This document shows, one piece after another, positions 1-13,103 of a stretch of 64,000 nt of DNA (within the stretch, counting starts at the first letter, position 1; each line of letters opens with the position of its first letter). The stretch spans positions 62,001 to 126,000 of the forward strand of contig RMBW01000078.1 in the NCBI GenBank assembly GCA_004009845.1, given 5' to 3'. A program made the translations under genes and the position numbers. The notes under the pieces were generated by a model that saw nothing but the letters and a program-made list of their open reading frames with translations, did no database searches and had not been told where the DNA came from. The stretch is from Davidsoniella eucalypti. Taxonomy: Eukaryota > Ascomycota > Sordariomycetes > Microascales > Ceratocystidaceae.

Positions 1-799
1 GACAAACTTGTAATTCTTCATACAGGTTTTACTCTAACCCAATTTTGGTAACTTGAAAGATTAGTTAACTACTCTTTTTCAATAACTAGCTAATTAGCTA
101 ATTCTATATATGTATGTATTTATCAATCTATTGTTTTATGTAAAATTTCCCCCCAAAATCATGCTACCGTCACCTTTTGTTCTGTTGTGTATCGTTTCCG
201 ACTAACGATCATCCTGACTACAACTGTACAATTGAATCATTTGTCTTTTTCTTTCCTCGTAATGCGTAACTATTGTTTTTGTTTGCTTATTAGGATTCTT
301 TCTTCTTCTGTTACTATATTCAAATCGCCTATTCAAATTAATAGAATATCATGCTGCCGGACCAAATATTATCGCTAAAACCAAAGACTGGTCAGAGCTT
401 ATTACACTCTATAATCTATCTACCGACACCATGTATAATATTGTATAATATGGTACCGCTGATGTTATACGACACAATGGCTTGTGATATTCATTTTCTA
501 GAGATATGCCTATTCTTTGTATAAAAAATAAATTAATTACATCGAAAATATCATGGTCCACCAGTATGCTATAAGGTCAAGTGTTCATCACGTAACCCCT
601 CTCTACTACTATTATAGTACTAACCTACTTAACAAAAACAAAGATAAAAAGTTCAAGGGTATGTAAAACTAAATCAACACCGAAAAAAAAGAGATCTAGG
701 ACATGAAAACAAAATGATAGTATATCACCAAAATAAATATCCCACAAACCATGTTCTATTCACCAACAAACACTGATATGATACACACCTTAAGTAACA
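1..799. other. AT-rich intergenic stretch, no gene seen
   Basis: This stretch lies downstream of the leucine-rich-repeat gene on the minus strand and runs to the window edge. It is AT-rich, with many short A and T runs. Only tiny open frames without recognisable motifs occur, and I see no tRNA boxes or long repeats. It probably holds the 3' UTR of the LRR gene plus spacer. Confidence 0.6.
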
Positions 800-3700
800 T
801 TACTCCATATCAGGATCCGATCCATTTTCATCATTGTTTTGTTCTCTCCATGCTGCCTTCTCAGCTACCGGGACACGTCCTCTTAACCACCGCAGTGTTG
901 CCTCCGTGCCGCGCTCCAAGACACTCCAGCGAGGAACCCTGAATCTGTTGCCGGTAACCTCAAGTCTTTGTAGGCCCTCATTACCACCGAGCAAACCGAG
1001 ACGTGGATTCAGGTGAGCAATGTCGTTATTGCCGACATCTACAATCTTCATGCCGGCAATGCAATCGGGCTCCAAATCGACAAGATGGTTGTTGGCGATC
1101 TGTAACACCGTAAGCTTCGGGAAGGCTACTCGAAGGCCACTAGAAAGGCTGCTAATGCGGTTCATCGAAGCATCAATCTTCTCTAGCATAGGCGCATGTA
1201 GATGAGCTATTAAAGGGGCAAGACTAGTGATCTTATTTGACATGACATTGAGCTCCTTGAGGACAGGAAGCTCAATCAATTCGGTCAAATACTCTTCGCC
1301 GACCATTAGGTTGTGCGAAAGAGATAATGATGTCAATGTATCCGCAAAGAAAGATAGAGACTCAGGGAACACAGAGAATAGATTATGATGCAGCTGTACC
1401 TCAACAACTCGATTTGTTGCTGATATCTTGGAGCAAACGACTGGATGGAGTGACGAAGATTCTGTACGTGACCGATCGAGTATGCCGCCTGGCTTGACAG
1501 GCCAGCTCTGCTGGCTAGACAAGGTATGAGATCGGGATCGGACAGCGACTTCAGTAGTAGCGGCAGGTGGTGTTACTGGCGCACGAGAAGGTGACGGGGA
1601 AGGGGATGACGGTTCACTTGAAGAACACACCTCAGTCTCTTCTGGACCAATCACAGTATCGGGGGAATCTGTGCGTGGCATATCTTCAGATGGGAAAAGG
1701 TCTTGTACCCGAGCAGATGGATGCGGACTTAGAGTGTGGTACGCTGGTGGGGGCTCGAGACGGGATGATAGAATATCCTTGAGCTCCTCAGTAGTGATAG
1801 TTCCAAACTTCTTGTCCCGGAGTGGGTTTCCACTAAGACGAATCATCATAAGGCTCTCCATAGCAGAAACCTCGGGCGGAATGACGCGAACATCGTTACT
1901 AGATAAGTCAACAAAGCGGAGCTTCATTAAACTAGTGAACCCTTCGGGTATTTCAGAAATCGTGTTATCGTCGACTGCTAGAGTCATCAAGTTGTTCCAT
2001 GTCGTCATGTTGGGAAGTCCTTTCAACTTATTCACCGACAGCGTCAACTGGTGAAGGGAAGGGAAGACAATTTGAGAACCCTCGGGCACGATATGGGTTA
2101 TCTTATTGCAAGCCAGATCAAGTATTTGCATTAGGGGCAGAGATGTAACGTCTCCCTTAATCAGAACACCTGTGATCTTGTTCTTGCTAGCGTTGATCTC
2201 GGTCAACGGGAGTTTAGAGAGTCCCTCAAAAGGTAAAGACTCGAAGCTGTTCTCACTGAGGTTGAGTAGTCGCAGTCTGTTCATTTTGGCGACATCTGCT
2301 GGAAGTGCAGATACATTGTTACCATGTATATCCAACACCTCTAGGTTGATCAGATTTGAAAAGCTAGTAGGCAAAGGGCCATAGAGTAGATTCTTAGCTA
2401 ACTTGAGATCCCTCAGCGATCTGATTTGAGAAAGGAGCTCTAAGGAATCGTTGGAAATGCGGTTGTGAGACTGTTTGAGGTTCTATATTAGCTAATCTGC
2501 ATGTTAGACGTATGCGTGTTTTAAATCATCCGAACTTACCAAGTTCAATGACGTCAGATTGCAGAGACGACGCAGGCCAATAGGAGCCGAAACAATCATG
2601 TTTCCATGTAGATCAAGTGTTTCCAAACCACCAAATATATTGCCCGGCCCTTCGTCGTCCATAGAATAGTCTTCAATATCCTTATCAGGGAAGATATCCT
2701 CTCCAATAGATTCGATCTCATTGTCAGCAGCGACAAACCGAGTCAGGTCAACACTTTCACCCCAAGAGCCGGCGTCTTCTCCCAGCATAGACAGATCATA
2801 CATGTGAAGAATCTCAGACGGAATGGACTTAAGGCCCATTGCTGCAATGTTAAGGCGGCCAGTGCCTCGGGCATCACCCAACCGTCCAAGCAAGATCTTA
2901 TTCTTCGCGCCTTGGGTTCGGCGTTGGTTGAATGGATCTTCTGGAAGTGGATCTAACTCTGTCGGACGCCCGATATGGACTACAGTCCCGGTACGAGCTC
3001 TCCCCGCACGACTATATGAACTGAATCCCGGCTCGATATTGTCTGATGAACTAGGGCCTTCTTCTTCGAGAACAGGGGCATCGGTGGGAACTTTAGCAGC
3101 AACATTTTCTATGGCAGCTTTACGGGCAGCTGCCTTGGCGGCAGCAATTTGTTCACGTAGAGTGGATGATGACTTTGGGGTATTTTGCTCTGGGGTCTCG
3201 GGCAAACTAACTACCGCAGGCTTTGCAGCAGCCTGTGCTGGAATAGATCTCACAGTTGACTTAAGGGAGATTGATGATACACGGCGTGGTGAGTCGAACG
3301 GATTCTTCATGTTTTGCAGTGACGGTTGGCGGAACAGGCCGTTAACTGATGCCCGTGGTTTCGGACGTGAGGGCAGAGTGCTGAATGCATCACTTGGGTC
3401 TTCATTACCATTTAAGGACTGGCGAGTTTTTGCGGGCTTCAATGCTCGTGGTGCTCCACCAGTAAACGCGGGTGTCTTGGCCATTCCAGGGCTAGATACA
3501 GATGGAGCGAACCTTCTAGCACCCATAGGACTAGATGTGTCGCCTCTAGAGCTAGCCCTGGATGTTGGACGTGATCCACTGTGGTCTCGAGCTGGTGATA
3601 GCAGGTTATTGTCGAAGAAGCTCGATGTTTGGCGTTTAAGGCGGGGAGAAGAAGCTACTTGTTGTAATGTTTCTGCAGCACGCTCGGACAAAGAAGGCCG

Positions 3701-4324
3701 TGACCCAGTTCTATTCGACGTGTGTTCGGTAGGAGATTGTGTCTCGGGAGTTGCGGCTGGGCCACTGGAGCCATGAGAAGAGCCGCTGGGTGGCCTAGAT
3801 GATGGACGAGATGTGGTTGCTGGGGGCACATATGGTGATTTTCCCCAAGTCTCAGATGGCCTTCTAGTCAGGACAGTGCTTCTCTTCTTAAAGAGCAGAT
3901 CATCCTTCTGAATTGTAGGATCAGCTTCATGCTCTGATTCTTGAACTAGTGTGGATATAAGTGAGGATCTCTCGGTGCTCGCTGTATATGTACTACGGGA
4001 AGTAGCCCTCGGGGGGGTAGCGATTGATGAGCGGTCGCCCGCCCGTCCTCTAGCTAGGGACACTGGTGGCTTTGTCCTTGGTTGGATGGTCGATTTTGGG
4101 CGTTCTAAAGATATTTGTGAGGCAGAAATATAGGATAGTCTTGATATAGATGATGATAGATGTTCGCGAGACACGGATTGGCGAAGCTTTGTTGTACGAG
4201 TCTCGGAGGCGTTGCCAATTAGGCTCTCGCTTGATGCAGCAGTACGGAGAGGAGCAGTAGTTCGGGGGACAGGAAGTTTAGAAAGACGTGGAATGCCAGT
4301 CTTTGCGGCAGGTTTGCGATCCAT
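800..4324 (-). CDS. Leucine-rich-repeat protein with two LRR blocks (LRRC40-like)
   Basis: This gene has two exons, complement(join(800..2470,2540..4324)), giving about 1151 residues. The first ~485 residues are Ser/Pro/Arg-rich and look disordered. A first LRR block runs from about 488 to 815. A Pro/Ser-rich linker follows, and a second LRR block runs from about 950 to 1130. The tail is acidic. The 69-nt intron has donor GTAAGT and falls inside an LRR unit. The CAG acceptor at 2471-2473 restores the consensus LNLSHNRIS, whereas a TAG acceptor 12 nt upstream would insert four residues. The start is the first ATG, followed by a basic segment (MDRKPAAKTGIPRL). Homologous LRR proteins are widespread in filamentous ascomycetes and are presumed scaffolds; none of the visible motifs shows catalysis. 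No signal peptide or membrane segment is evident, so it is probably cytosolic. The exact role is unknown. Confidence 0.85.
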
Positions 4325-7300
4325 ATTGGGCGGTACTTAGATGTATGTATCCGAGGGGCAGCAGTTGAATATTCGATATCAACAAGCTATATGTGGTCGC
4401 TAAGCGTTTCTGGAAGAAAGAGATACCAATTTTTATAGGAATAAACGAGCGGCAGTAGAGTGTGCTGAGCAATGGTATAGTTCGTGCTTCGAATCAATGC
4501 ATAGAAAAGCTATAAAAAGGGCAATGAACAGACATGTGTTAGGTATATGTGCAGGCTGACATAAGGCGAGCAAACGGCAGTCAAAACAATGGCAAATAGC
4601 AGGAGCAGCGGGTCCAATGGGTAAACAGGCTCAGTACGACTCCAGATATATTACGCAGGCCAAAGGCGAAACAAAGGTAGCTCAGACCGCGTTCGTCTTT
4701 AATGGGCGATCCTGGGACGTTGTTGATATTTAGAGTAATTATGAATTATTGTATACATGTAAGATGCAATATATGGGCTCGGCTCAGTATTGTATTTTTC
4801 GTGCGATGAAATAATGTCGAGGATAAGGTAACGTATAAAAATAACAATAACGAAGGCTTTAGGGAGGCAAACGCATTGTTCTGCCAGATTCAGCATCAAC
4901 AAAAGACGATGGGCGAGATCGCGATGCCGATCTTGATCTTGGGTACCGAGAACAAAAAAAGAATTCAACAGTAGCAAAGAGTGGGAGATGAGAAATTTGC
5001 AGAGGCAGAAGGGGAAATTGAAGGAATGATCCGGACTATGTCACAAACAAGTGTTATTTTCCTATCCTATTTTCTTCATTTGCCTCTCTTGATTATCCAA
5101 TGTTATGGGGAAGATTGGCAATGAGGGAAGAAGCTCTATCCTTTCCCGTTCAAGCTTCTGTTGACGGATGTTCGCTTGGTTGAATAAGGAAGCAGCCTAA
5201 GGAACAGCTACCTGTTTTTTCTCTCTTTCTTTATTTATTACTTGACGCGCTAATCAAGGGTTCCTTCCTGGGCTTCTAGTCTCCTGGGTTAGCAAGTTAG
5301 TTAGTTCCTAGATCATCGCTGACCTTACTGGGCAATCACTCTAATCTAATCACTCTTGGCAGAAATATACCCAAAAACCACCGATAAGTGACTACAGAGT
5401 TGGGGAAAAGGGGGTCATTCCGTGAAATGGCTTAGCCTCCATACGATCGGCTGTATTACCGAAGACCCACTCCCGCGTCCTTCACCGCCCGAACATTGGC
5501 CCGTCGTCTAGTCCGTCTGACATTCGGTTTGTTCATGGCGAGATCCAAACGACGCTGGTCGTGTTTGGTGAAATCGTAGCCCTAAGGCCAATACTATCAT
5601 CTAGCAGGCTAATTATAGACCTTCCTTTTCCTGTCCCTTTTTGTGCTAAGCTGTATATCTCTACTTTGTTTTTTATAATGTCTATCATCTCTTTACTGTT
5701 TCCCTTTCCCTTTATACCGCTACTGCTACTAGGCCTTATATCGCTAATTCAGGGGCCAAGCCGCAGTCTGTCCTCCTGTCGACGTCGTTCTGCGGGAAGT
5801 GATTTGTCGATAAACCAGCAATGTCTCTCATTATGTACCAAGAAATAAACAATAGAAAGACAGTTCCAGTCAGCCCAGATAAGATACGAGATAGTAAATG
5901 AACGAGATGAGTTTGCATATATTTGAATCATGAGACTCTCTCTTTGGCTTTATCTGTGCTGCCAATTGACTCTAACCCAAGATGTGATCTGTCGTTTGAT
6001 TCTTGTGGCGTGTTTTCCATTGTTTTCCATTGTTTTTCTCTTCCTCATCTTCCAACTGACACAAAAAGCCACTGTTTCCCCCCTGAAGCCTGAATCACCG
6101 GTTTTGCAGTCTGTCTGTCTGTACAAAATGCCTGTGGCTGCCCCCAAATCAAACAGGTCAGATAGGATGCTGCCCTGGCGTTTCCAGTGGCTGTTTAGTT
6201 ATTAGCTAGTGTCTTACATATTTTCCGAAAACACTAGTACTCATAACTCCTAAACCAATGTTCCCGATAGGTTATAATGAAATGGCTGTCTGCTGTTTCA
6301 CGGATGTTGCTTGAGGAATATTCTTCATACACGTCTGTTTGCTACTAGAGTTATTTTGTATCTATGTGGAAGCCATTGTTTAATGGAGAACTGAGGTATC
6401 TGGTGCCGAGATTTGGGCTTATATGGTTGTTCGTGTTCTATCACAATACAATGCTTTGATTTGATTTGATTATATTTAACGTCAACAATACAATGCTTTC
6501 AAGGTATGTATTATCAAAAGGCTTGATCTGTGGTGATAACAACATATGCCCTGTATATCATTTCTTATTCCAAAAATGGCTGCTTACAGGCTTCTCCTTG
6601 CATAGTAGTGACACCTACATATGTATTTAAAAAGTGACAATCTGCAGATGCTACAGATGGATCTGCACAAAAAGAAAAAGGCGCCAAACGACTTGAGGCA
6701 TTGCTACATTGTGCATCGCATCATCTGAAGTTATAACATCTAGAGATCTAGAGTACTACTTGAATAGTTGTCAGCTCGGCTTTTCTTTTCTTGCTTCTCT
6801 TTGAGGGAACTCTGGTAAATCATGCATTCCGGAGTGAAGATTCTCTTCCTGACGCTGTAACTTTGAGATCCTCACATGAGTTAATGCCGAGAGTGTTATC
6901 TGGCACTTCCGGTCAATACTTTTGTCCGGCCGTAAGCAAAGGTAATATTGTAAGCGATACAACCACCAGAACAAGCCGTGTTCTTAGACAAATGTAGTTG
7001 ATTTTGAATCATTATACTCCATTAATAATTAGTACATGCTATATTGGAAAATTATCTGAATGTTATTGATGCAAGAATGCAACGTACGATAATAGGGTTA
7101 GGGTTGACTGAATACCAACCCACACATGTAATTGCGGTACGTATCATCAAACACAATCTTTGATTGTGGCAGCTAGGAAGCTTTATAAAAATATAGTAAG
7201 GTCACCACTGTGGTACATGTAGTCACGGCCTGATTATCTATTATGTTATAGTGGTAGTTGGAGAACATGATAGTGACCCCTCACAGGTGACCTACCGAGG

Positions 7301-9913
7301 TGGAAGATGGAAGAGATGGAAGATGTAGGAGGATTGTATTGACAACAAGAGTATTAGTGATGCATCAGTAATACGATTGGAGACGAGCTATCATTAGTGA
7401 ATAGGTGAATAGTAAAACGGGCTTTGGAGATAGAAGTAGTGCTACATAGAATTAGCTTCAGAAGCCTTCGAGATCAACAGAGACAGTGATAGCAGAAACG
7501 GATACTTTCATTACAAAGACTTGCAAAGATGGCTGCTTTTAGCTTATTTGAGATGAACTCGGTTGCATATTTTTTGCCAGACAAGAGATCTTCGGTGTGT
7601 ATCAAGTTACTATGATTGGAACAGGTTCGCGATGCCACCTGACCTGACAGATGAGGTATGCTTCGGCCTTCGGGTTGAGGACGAACAATCTTCAAAGCGG
7701 AGCACAGATATTGCCATTTTTGGCGTTTTTTTCTTTCTCGTAGCGTCAAATGTCAATGCGATAAAGACAGAGCGTAAAATGGATTGTTCTCAACAGGCAT
7801 ATGCCGAGATAATGGCCATACATGATGAGTTGATAGTGAGTAAGAGAGTTTTCGAGAGGGAATAAAGACAAAAAAGAGAAACGAAGGTGAAGAACAAGAC
7901 AAAACGACAGGCAAACAAGACCGGCATCAATTCACGAGTGCTTTGTATACATGCAGATGCAACCAATCACTGCAACTGCAGCTCAAAGATTGACGAAGAA
8001 ACGTAGCCGCTCGAAAGAAATACAACGAAAGAAATATGAAAAGCGACTGTTTTTCATAGCCAAGACGCGAAATAGCGAAAGGGCGGTAGAACCGAGTTCT
8101 GCTATTACATGTAGATATTGCTTCTTTCAACGAGCAGCTGCCAATCACACCCTATGCAGATATGCAGATACATGCTGGATGAGCTGCATGCTGGTTGCAC
8201 ACTGCCTGAATATTTGGCGGCCAAAATGCATTTGGTTGAGAGCCGCGCTATCCACGGCGATAGTGCGAAGAGTGTTTTGTCAGCGAATACAAATACATGT
8301 GCATATCCAGCCTGGCTGATATCTGTATGAGTCAAGAAAGCAGGTGGTAGCGGTGGCAGGCAGAGATGCCGAGATCAGGATCTCCCATCACATAGGGCAT
8401 GTATGTTGTTTGCTAGAACATCAAACACGCTCGTCGCACGTTGAGACTTGGATGGAAACCGCGCGAAGACCAAAAATAAGGGAGAAAGCCCAAGCTCTTC
8501 TCTGCCCGTCTCTGCTATTCCATTGAGACTATGCGATATCGACTATAGGCTGGGCGGGGATTGGAGTAGTGGTGATGTCGTTGGAGAATACGGCCTGGAC
8601 TACAGATTTACAGCGCAAATGGGAGTATTTATATGTAACAAATGCTACAGATATAGCTATGTAATGTCTGTACATTCTACCTGTGACGTTATGCCGGTCT
8701 AGGTGGTCATCGTATAGTGTAGCATCCGCGGAACAAGCCACGGACGGCAAACTAGCGGTCATTAGCAAGATATTGCAAATGCGCAGCCCACTACAGAACA
8801 GACAAAGGGGAAAAAGAAAATAAATAAATAGATACTAAAAAAACCACTACGTTGAACCACGATGGGCAGCTGATCAGACACACATCGTTGCTCTTTCCGG
8901 GGCTGTGCCATTTAACTGATTTAAGCCTGCAATTAAAGGCGACGAACCGCAACTAAGTACATTGCTAAAGACAAGGCTACAAAGGGAAGCCGCCCCCGAC
9001 TAGGCAAGCCGTGATTCTTGCTTCTCCACACGGAGGAAAGAGCAGAAAAGAGAAAAGCGAGGGGCTTGAACAACAGGCGAAACAATCAATCCTCAGTTAT
9101 AGAGAGAACAGAGGCCAGCAGATTCCGGCAGTTCTTTGATTGGCTGCAGCCTGCCCGGCTTATACCTGAGAGTACCAAGAAGAGCTATAGTGCAAAGCCA
9201 AGCCAATGTCAAGCAAAAGCACAAGCTCCTTAACTAATACGCGGCCTGCCGTTCACTGGGCGTCTCAGTTCCGTTACGGAGGCCGCGAAGGATCTGCCCT
9301 GCTTGAACTGCCAGTCTGGTTGTGTACTATGGACACTATATGGCTGCTGTATGTACGACTAGACACACAGACTCGATCCTTATCAGCTCGCGTTACGAAC
9401 TGGTTGTGCGTTCTTGGAGATCTCCTGCTATAGATAGACAGAGCCTGGGATAGGCCAGTTCGCCTGCTGCTTCAACGTCAAGTGTTGCAGGCAAAGGAAC
9501 AGGCTGGGTTTGCTACGGATAGACCAAAGAGCCCGTATAAACGGTGCTGAGGCCTGGGGAAACGACTGGCCCGGCTGATTCTGCATTGCTACATACATAC
9601 GACTGCGTGAAGGGGTGCAAACAAACTGGACATCACATAACGTGCCGTTTGGAGCAACCACCCCCCCCTTAGATAGATCCTAGATACACAGATGAGGGGT
9701 CTCTGGAGCCGAATAGCGAGCGGCATCTGATGCTGGTGCCTCAATTAGATAGACTCAAAGACTTAAATAGCCTGCCGCTCCTCTCGATCTCGCTGGTTGT
9801 GGCCTTTGACTCTCCATCCAACCGTCCTCTTTCCCGTCTTGACCCCTTAAGAAAGCACAGTTCCGACTGTCTGGCTAGTCTTTCTACAGCGCTTTTCTCC
9901 CTCTCTATCCATC
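4325..9913. other. Long divergent intergenic region without a supported gene
   Basis: This 5.6-kb stretch separates the divergent LRR and P450 genes. Open frames on both strands are short (about 120 codons at most), and none shows a recognisable domain or a convincing splice partner. The sequence is interspersed with T-rich and CT-rich tracts, including a CT-rich leader from about 9840 to 9913 just before the P450 start. A short telomere-like motif lies at 7093-7105. It probably contains long 5' leaders and promoters of both neighbours, and possibly non-coding RNA or decayed sequence. I cannot distinguish these by reading. Confidence 0.5.
7093..7105 (+). repeat. Short interstitial telomere-like motif
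   Basis: The bases tagggttagggtt read as about two units of the TTAGGG telomere repeat used by filamentous fungi. It is too short to be a relict telomere with certainty. Short motifs of this type can also be Myb-like factor sites. Confidence 0.35.
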
Positions 9914-11649
9914 ATGTCTTCCTACTCCCACCATTCCTCTGAGCGGGTCTCTGCCACTAGAACTGCCATGCAATTCCTCCTCAGTTTCGTTGCCAAGTAC
10001 TGGCTCGTCCTAGTCCCTTCCTATCTTCTGCTCCGTCTAGTATTCAGACGCTATGCCTCGCCACTGCGGAAATATCCCGGCCCGTTCTGCGCCTCCTTCA
10101 CGCGGCTGTGGAAGGTCCGCTCCGTAGCGTCCGGCCACACCCACCTCGACCACATCAAGCTACACCGCAAGTACGGACCCGTGGTGCGCCTGTCGCCCAA
10201 CGAAGTCTCGCTGTCCTCGCCCGAAGCTGCACGTGAGCTCCTTAGTGCCGGCAAGCACATGACAAAGACCCGGTTTTATGCCGTCTTCCCACCACCTGAG
10301 AACCCGGATATCTTCACCGAGGTGCGCGAGCACGTCCATGCCCAGAAGAAAAAGGTTGCCAATGTGCCGTATAGCATGGCTGCCATGCAGAAGCTGAGCC
10401 CCTTCATCGAGGACACCATCAACGTACTGTGCGCCAAGATTGATGGCTTCACTAGCACCGGTGGTGGTGTCGGGCAGGTCGATCTGGGCGCCTGGCTACA
10501 CTACTTTGCCTTTGATGTACTGGGCGAGGTCGCCTTCTCGCGTTCTTTCGGCTTCCTGGAACAAGGCAAGGACGTCGAGGGTGCTATCAAGACCATCGAC
10601 GATATGCAGTGGTACAATGGCCTTGTCGGTCAAATCCCTGAGCTAGATGCCGTTCTGCGCCGTAACCCTATCTGGAAGGCTATCACCAAGATCACAGCCA
10701 AGGAGGCTCTGATCACCAAGCTGGCGTTCAACGAGCTGGCACAGCGTAGACCATTTAACAAAGAAACCCTCGGAAAAGGCGACGGCGATGGTCGTCAAGA
10801 TCTGCTGTCTAGTTTGATCCAGGGTCACTTGAAGAACCCCGAGCGGTTCGGCGAGGGCGATGTCTTCTCTGTCGCCCACGGTGCCATGTAAGTAGCCCTA
10901 AGAACAACTGTGTATTAACCTGACTAAGCACGTACTAACAGAGTTGTCTCTAGCTTTGCCGGATCCGATTCTACCGCCTCGACCATGCAGTCCTTCTTCC
11001 ACGAGATCCTGTCCAACCACCGCATCCATTCTGCTCTCGTCGCTGAGATTGCAGAAGCCGTACAGGCCGAGACGATCCCCGCCCAGGGTAACCTTTCATG
11101 GGCTGAAGCTCAGAGTCTCCCCTATCTGCAGGCTTGCCTCAAGGAAGCCATGCGTCTGCGCCCTGCCGTTGGTCTTGATATCACCAGAATTGTTCCCGAG
11201 GCCGGTGTTACACTGGATGGCAACTTCTTCCCCGGCGGAACCCAGATTGCCGTCAACGGTTGGGTTGTTCACCGCGACTATGCCATCTTCGGTGACGACG
11301 CCGATATCTACCGCCCCGAGAGATGGCTGGAAGATGCCGAGAAATCCCGCGCTATGGAGCGCTACATGTGCCAAGTAAGCATGAATCCCCTCCTCGTTTT
11401 TGTCTCCGTGACACAGAATCACTAACACACGATCCCTAATAGTTTGGCGGCGGTGCTCATGTCTGTATCGGCCGTAACTTGGCTCTGCTGGAGATCAACA
11501 AGATCTTGCCGCGCCTCATTCGGGACTACTCTATTTCTCTCGTGAACCCTGATCAGCCGCTCAAAACCAATGCTACCTTCTTCGTTGTGCAGGCAGGTCT
11601 TAATGTGTATATCGAGAAGAAGAGCGCCACTGACGCTACTGTCCGATAA
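9914..11649 (+). CDS. Cytochrome P450 monooxygenase, pisatin-demethylase-like
   Basis: Three exons, join(9914..10887,10954..11374,11443..11649), encode 533 residues. An N-terminal membrane anchor (about residues 19-43) is followed by a proline-rich hinge (KYPGPF). The oxygen-binding I-helix motif FAGSDST is formed across the first intron. The EAMR (ExxR) and YRPERW motifs lie in exon 2. The heme-ligand loop FGGGAHVCIGRNLA opens exon 3, with Cys as the thiolate ligand. Introns are 66 and 68 nt. The TAG acceptor at 10951-10953 gives the normal spacing from helix start to AGSD; an in-frame CAG 12 nt earlier would add four residues. An internal ATG at 9968 would still keep the anchor (515 residues). 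Overall pattern resembles ER-bound fungal P450s of the pisatin demethylase type, which oxidise small aromatic or plant-derived compounds with a P450 reductase. No biosynthetic cluster partner is nearby, so the substrate is unknown. Confidence 0.93.
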
Positions 11650-13103
11650 ATTTGCAGTGAGATTCACAGCATATATACTCCGTCTTTTTTCTTCTTTTTT
11701 TCTTTTTTTCTTTTTGACGCCCTGTTGATCTTGAAGACTACTGGGACGCTCTTATCAACGATTTTATGACTTATGATACTTAAGCATGGGGACGCTACAT
11801 GAAAAGAAAGCTTCACTGGAGGAAGCAAAAGCCTTGCAATGAATACAAATATTACTCTATAAACCCTAACCCCTAAGTTGACGTGAAGAAATAATGTACA
11901 TTCAACCATAGTTTTATGTGATAGTCCGATGTTTTCAATGCTACTGGTTTTGTCAGTATATTAGATGCTATCTTATCGGAGTCCCTTCCAAGCAAGCCAC
12001 TGCAGTTTTGTTGTCTAAGCAGAGCTAGATGTGGTTCATATAGTACGGCGAGAAGAAGCTTGGTGCCAATGGCCTTTTCTATCTGTCGCCAAAGAAGTTG
12101 CTTTGGTGGTGGTTGTGTTGGTTATGTGGGTTAGGTCAGTCTCATTGTGACCCAGCTTTTCTTAGGGAATCTCTTTTAGATAGAAACCTTGATCCGGTCA
12201 ATTTAAATATAATTGATGAATGAAAAAGGCGCCTTACAGATAAGTTATAGAACTTTTGATTGCTAGTTAGGAATCCTCGTAGTTTATTTTTGGTCTGGGC
12301 TGTTGTAAGTTGGTAGTTGTCACTAATTAATGAGCAGATGTTATGGAACCGGCATAGCAAGCTCATGTAACCAATATTAGTCTTTCTATTGGATTTTTTT
12401 TTTCAATAAGTTCTCCTTCGCTCGTTTACTCTAAGCTTTTCTGTGAGTAACATCTTCGAGTGGCATATTTCTGCAGCATGACATTGAATTTTGCCAGATT
12501 AAGATGATATCTTTTAGCGGAAACAGATGACAGTGTTATTAAATTACTACCTCCTTATCTTTCTTTAACCATAAAAGGGCTTATATGAATTTTTAGAAAA
12601 TACATGTATGTGGTTTCGGATATGTCGTGAACTTACTACCTGTTAACAAGCTCCACTTTCAACTTCTATTATAACCAAACATCATGCCACAATAAATGGC
12701 GGTGCTGTGCTTCGCAGTTAGGTAGGCAACATCCAGGAAAGGGAAAGAACGGCTCATGTGGCCCTGGAGACAAAAGTTGAGAAATCAGAAGTAGTTTTAC
12801 AATTAGTATATGAGAAGCGAAATGTATCAGCCAAAAACACCCACTACCTTTTCCCGGTGACTATCATGCCCTTCTTTCAAGAAATATGTATAGCTAATTG
12901 TCTCGTCATGCTCTAGATCTTGGCATCTTTAGTAGGATATGTCTCAGTTCAAAGGCGGCTACCCCTAGTGGTCGAATAGTCATGAAAGTTTATACATTTA
13001 TAAAATTCAAATGATAGATAGATAGACATGTAAAAGCTAATCCCTAACCTTAACAAACAAAGAAATCATGAAAATCCGAAAGTCTACTCCGACTATTAAA
13101 GGC
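11650..13103. other. Intergenic region between convergent genes
   Basis: This region lies between the 3' ends of the P450 and the coiled-coil/kinase-like gene. A pyrimidine-rich T/C tract at about 11690-11717 follows the P450 stop. A telomere-like sequence (aaccctaacccctaa) sits at 11862-11876, and a short GATA tandem at about 13013-13026. The few small open frames carry no recognisable motif. Confidence 0.55.
11862..11876 (-). repeat. Short telomere-like motif
   Basis: The bases aaccctaacccctaa resemble about two telomere units in reverse orientation, with one extra C. They lie about 210 bases past the P450 stop codon. The meaning is unclear. Confidence 0.3.

Noticed and set aside
2823..3776. 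317-codon plus-strand frame opposite the LRR gene
   Set aside because: It is an antisense shadow of a biased Ser/Arg-rich region, with no motif.
7951..8319. 122-codon plus-strand frame in the LRR/P450 gap
   Set aside because: Overlapping open frames exist on the other strand. No domain, signal peptide or intron evidence was found.
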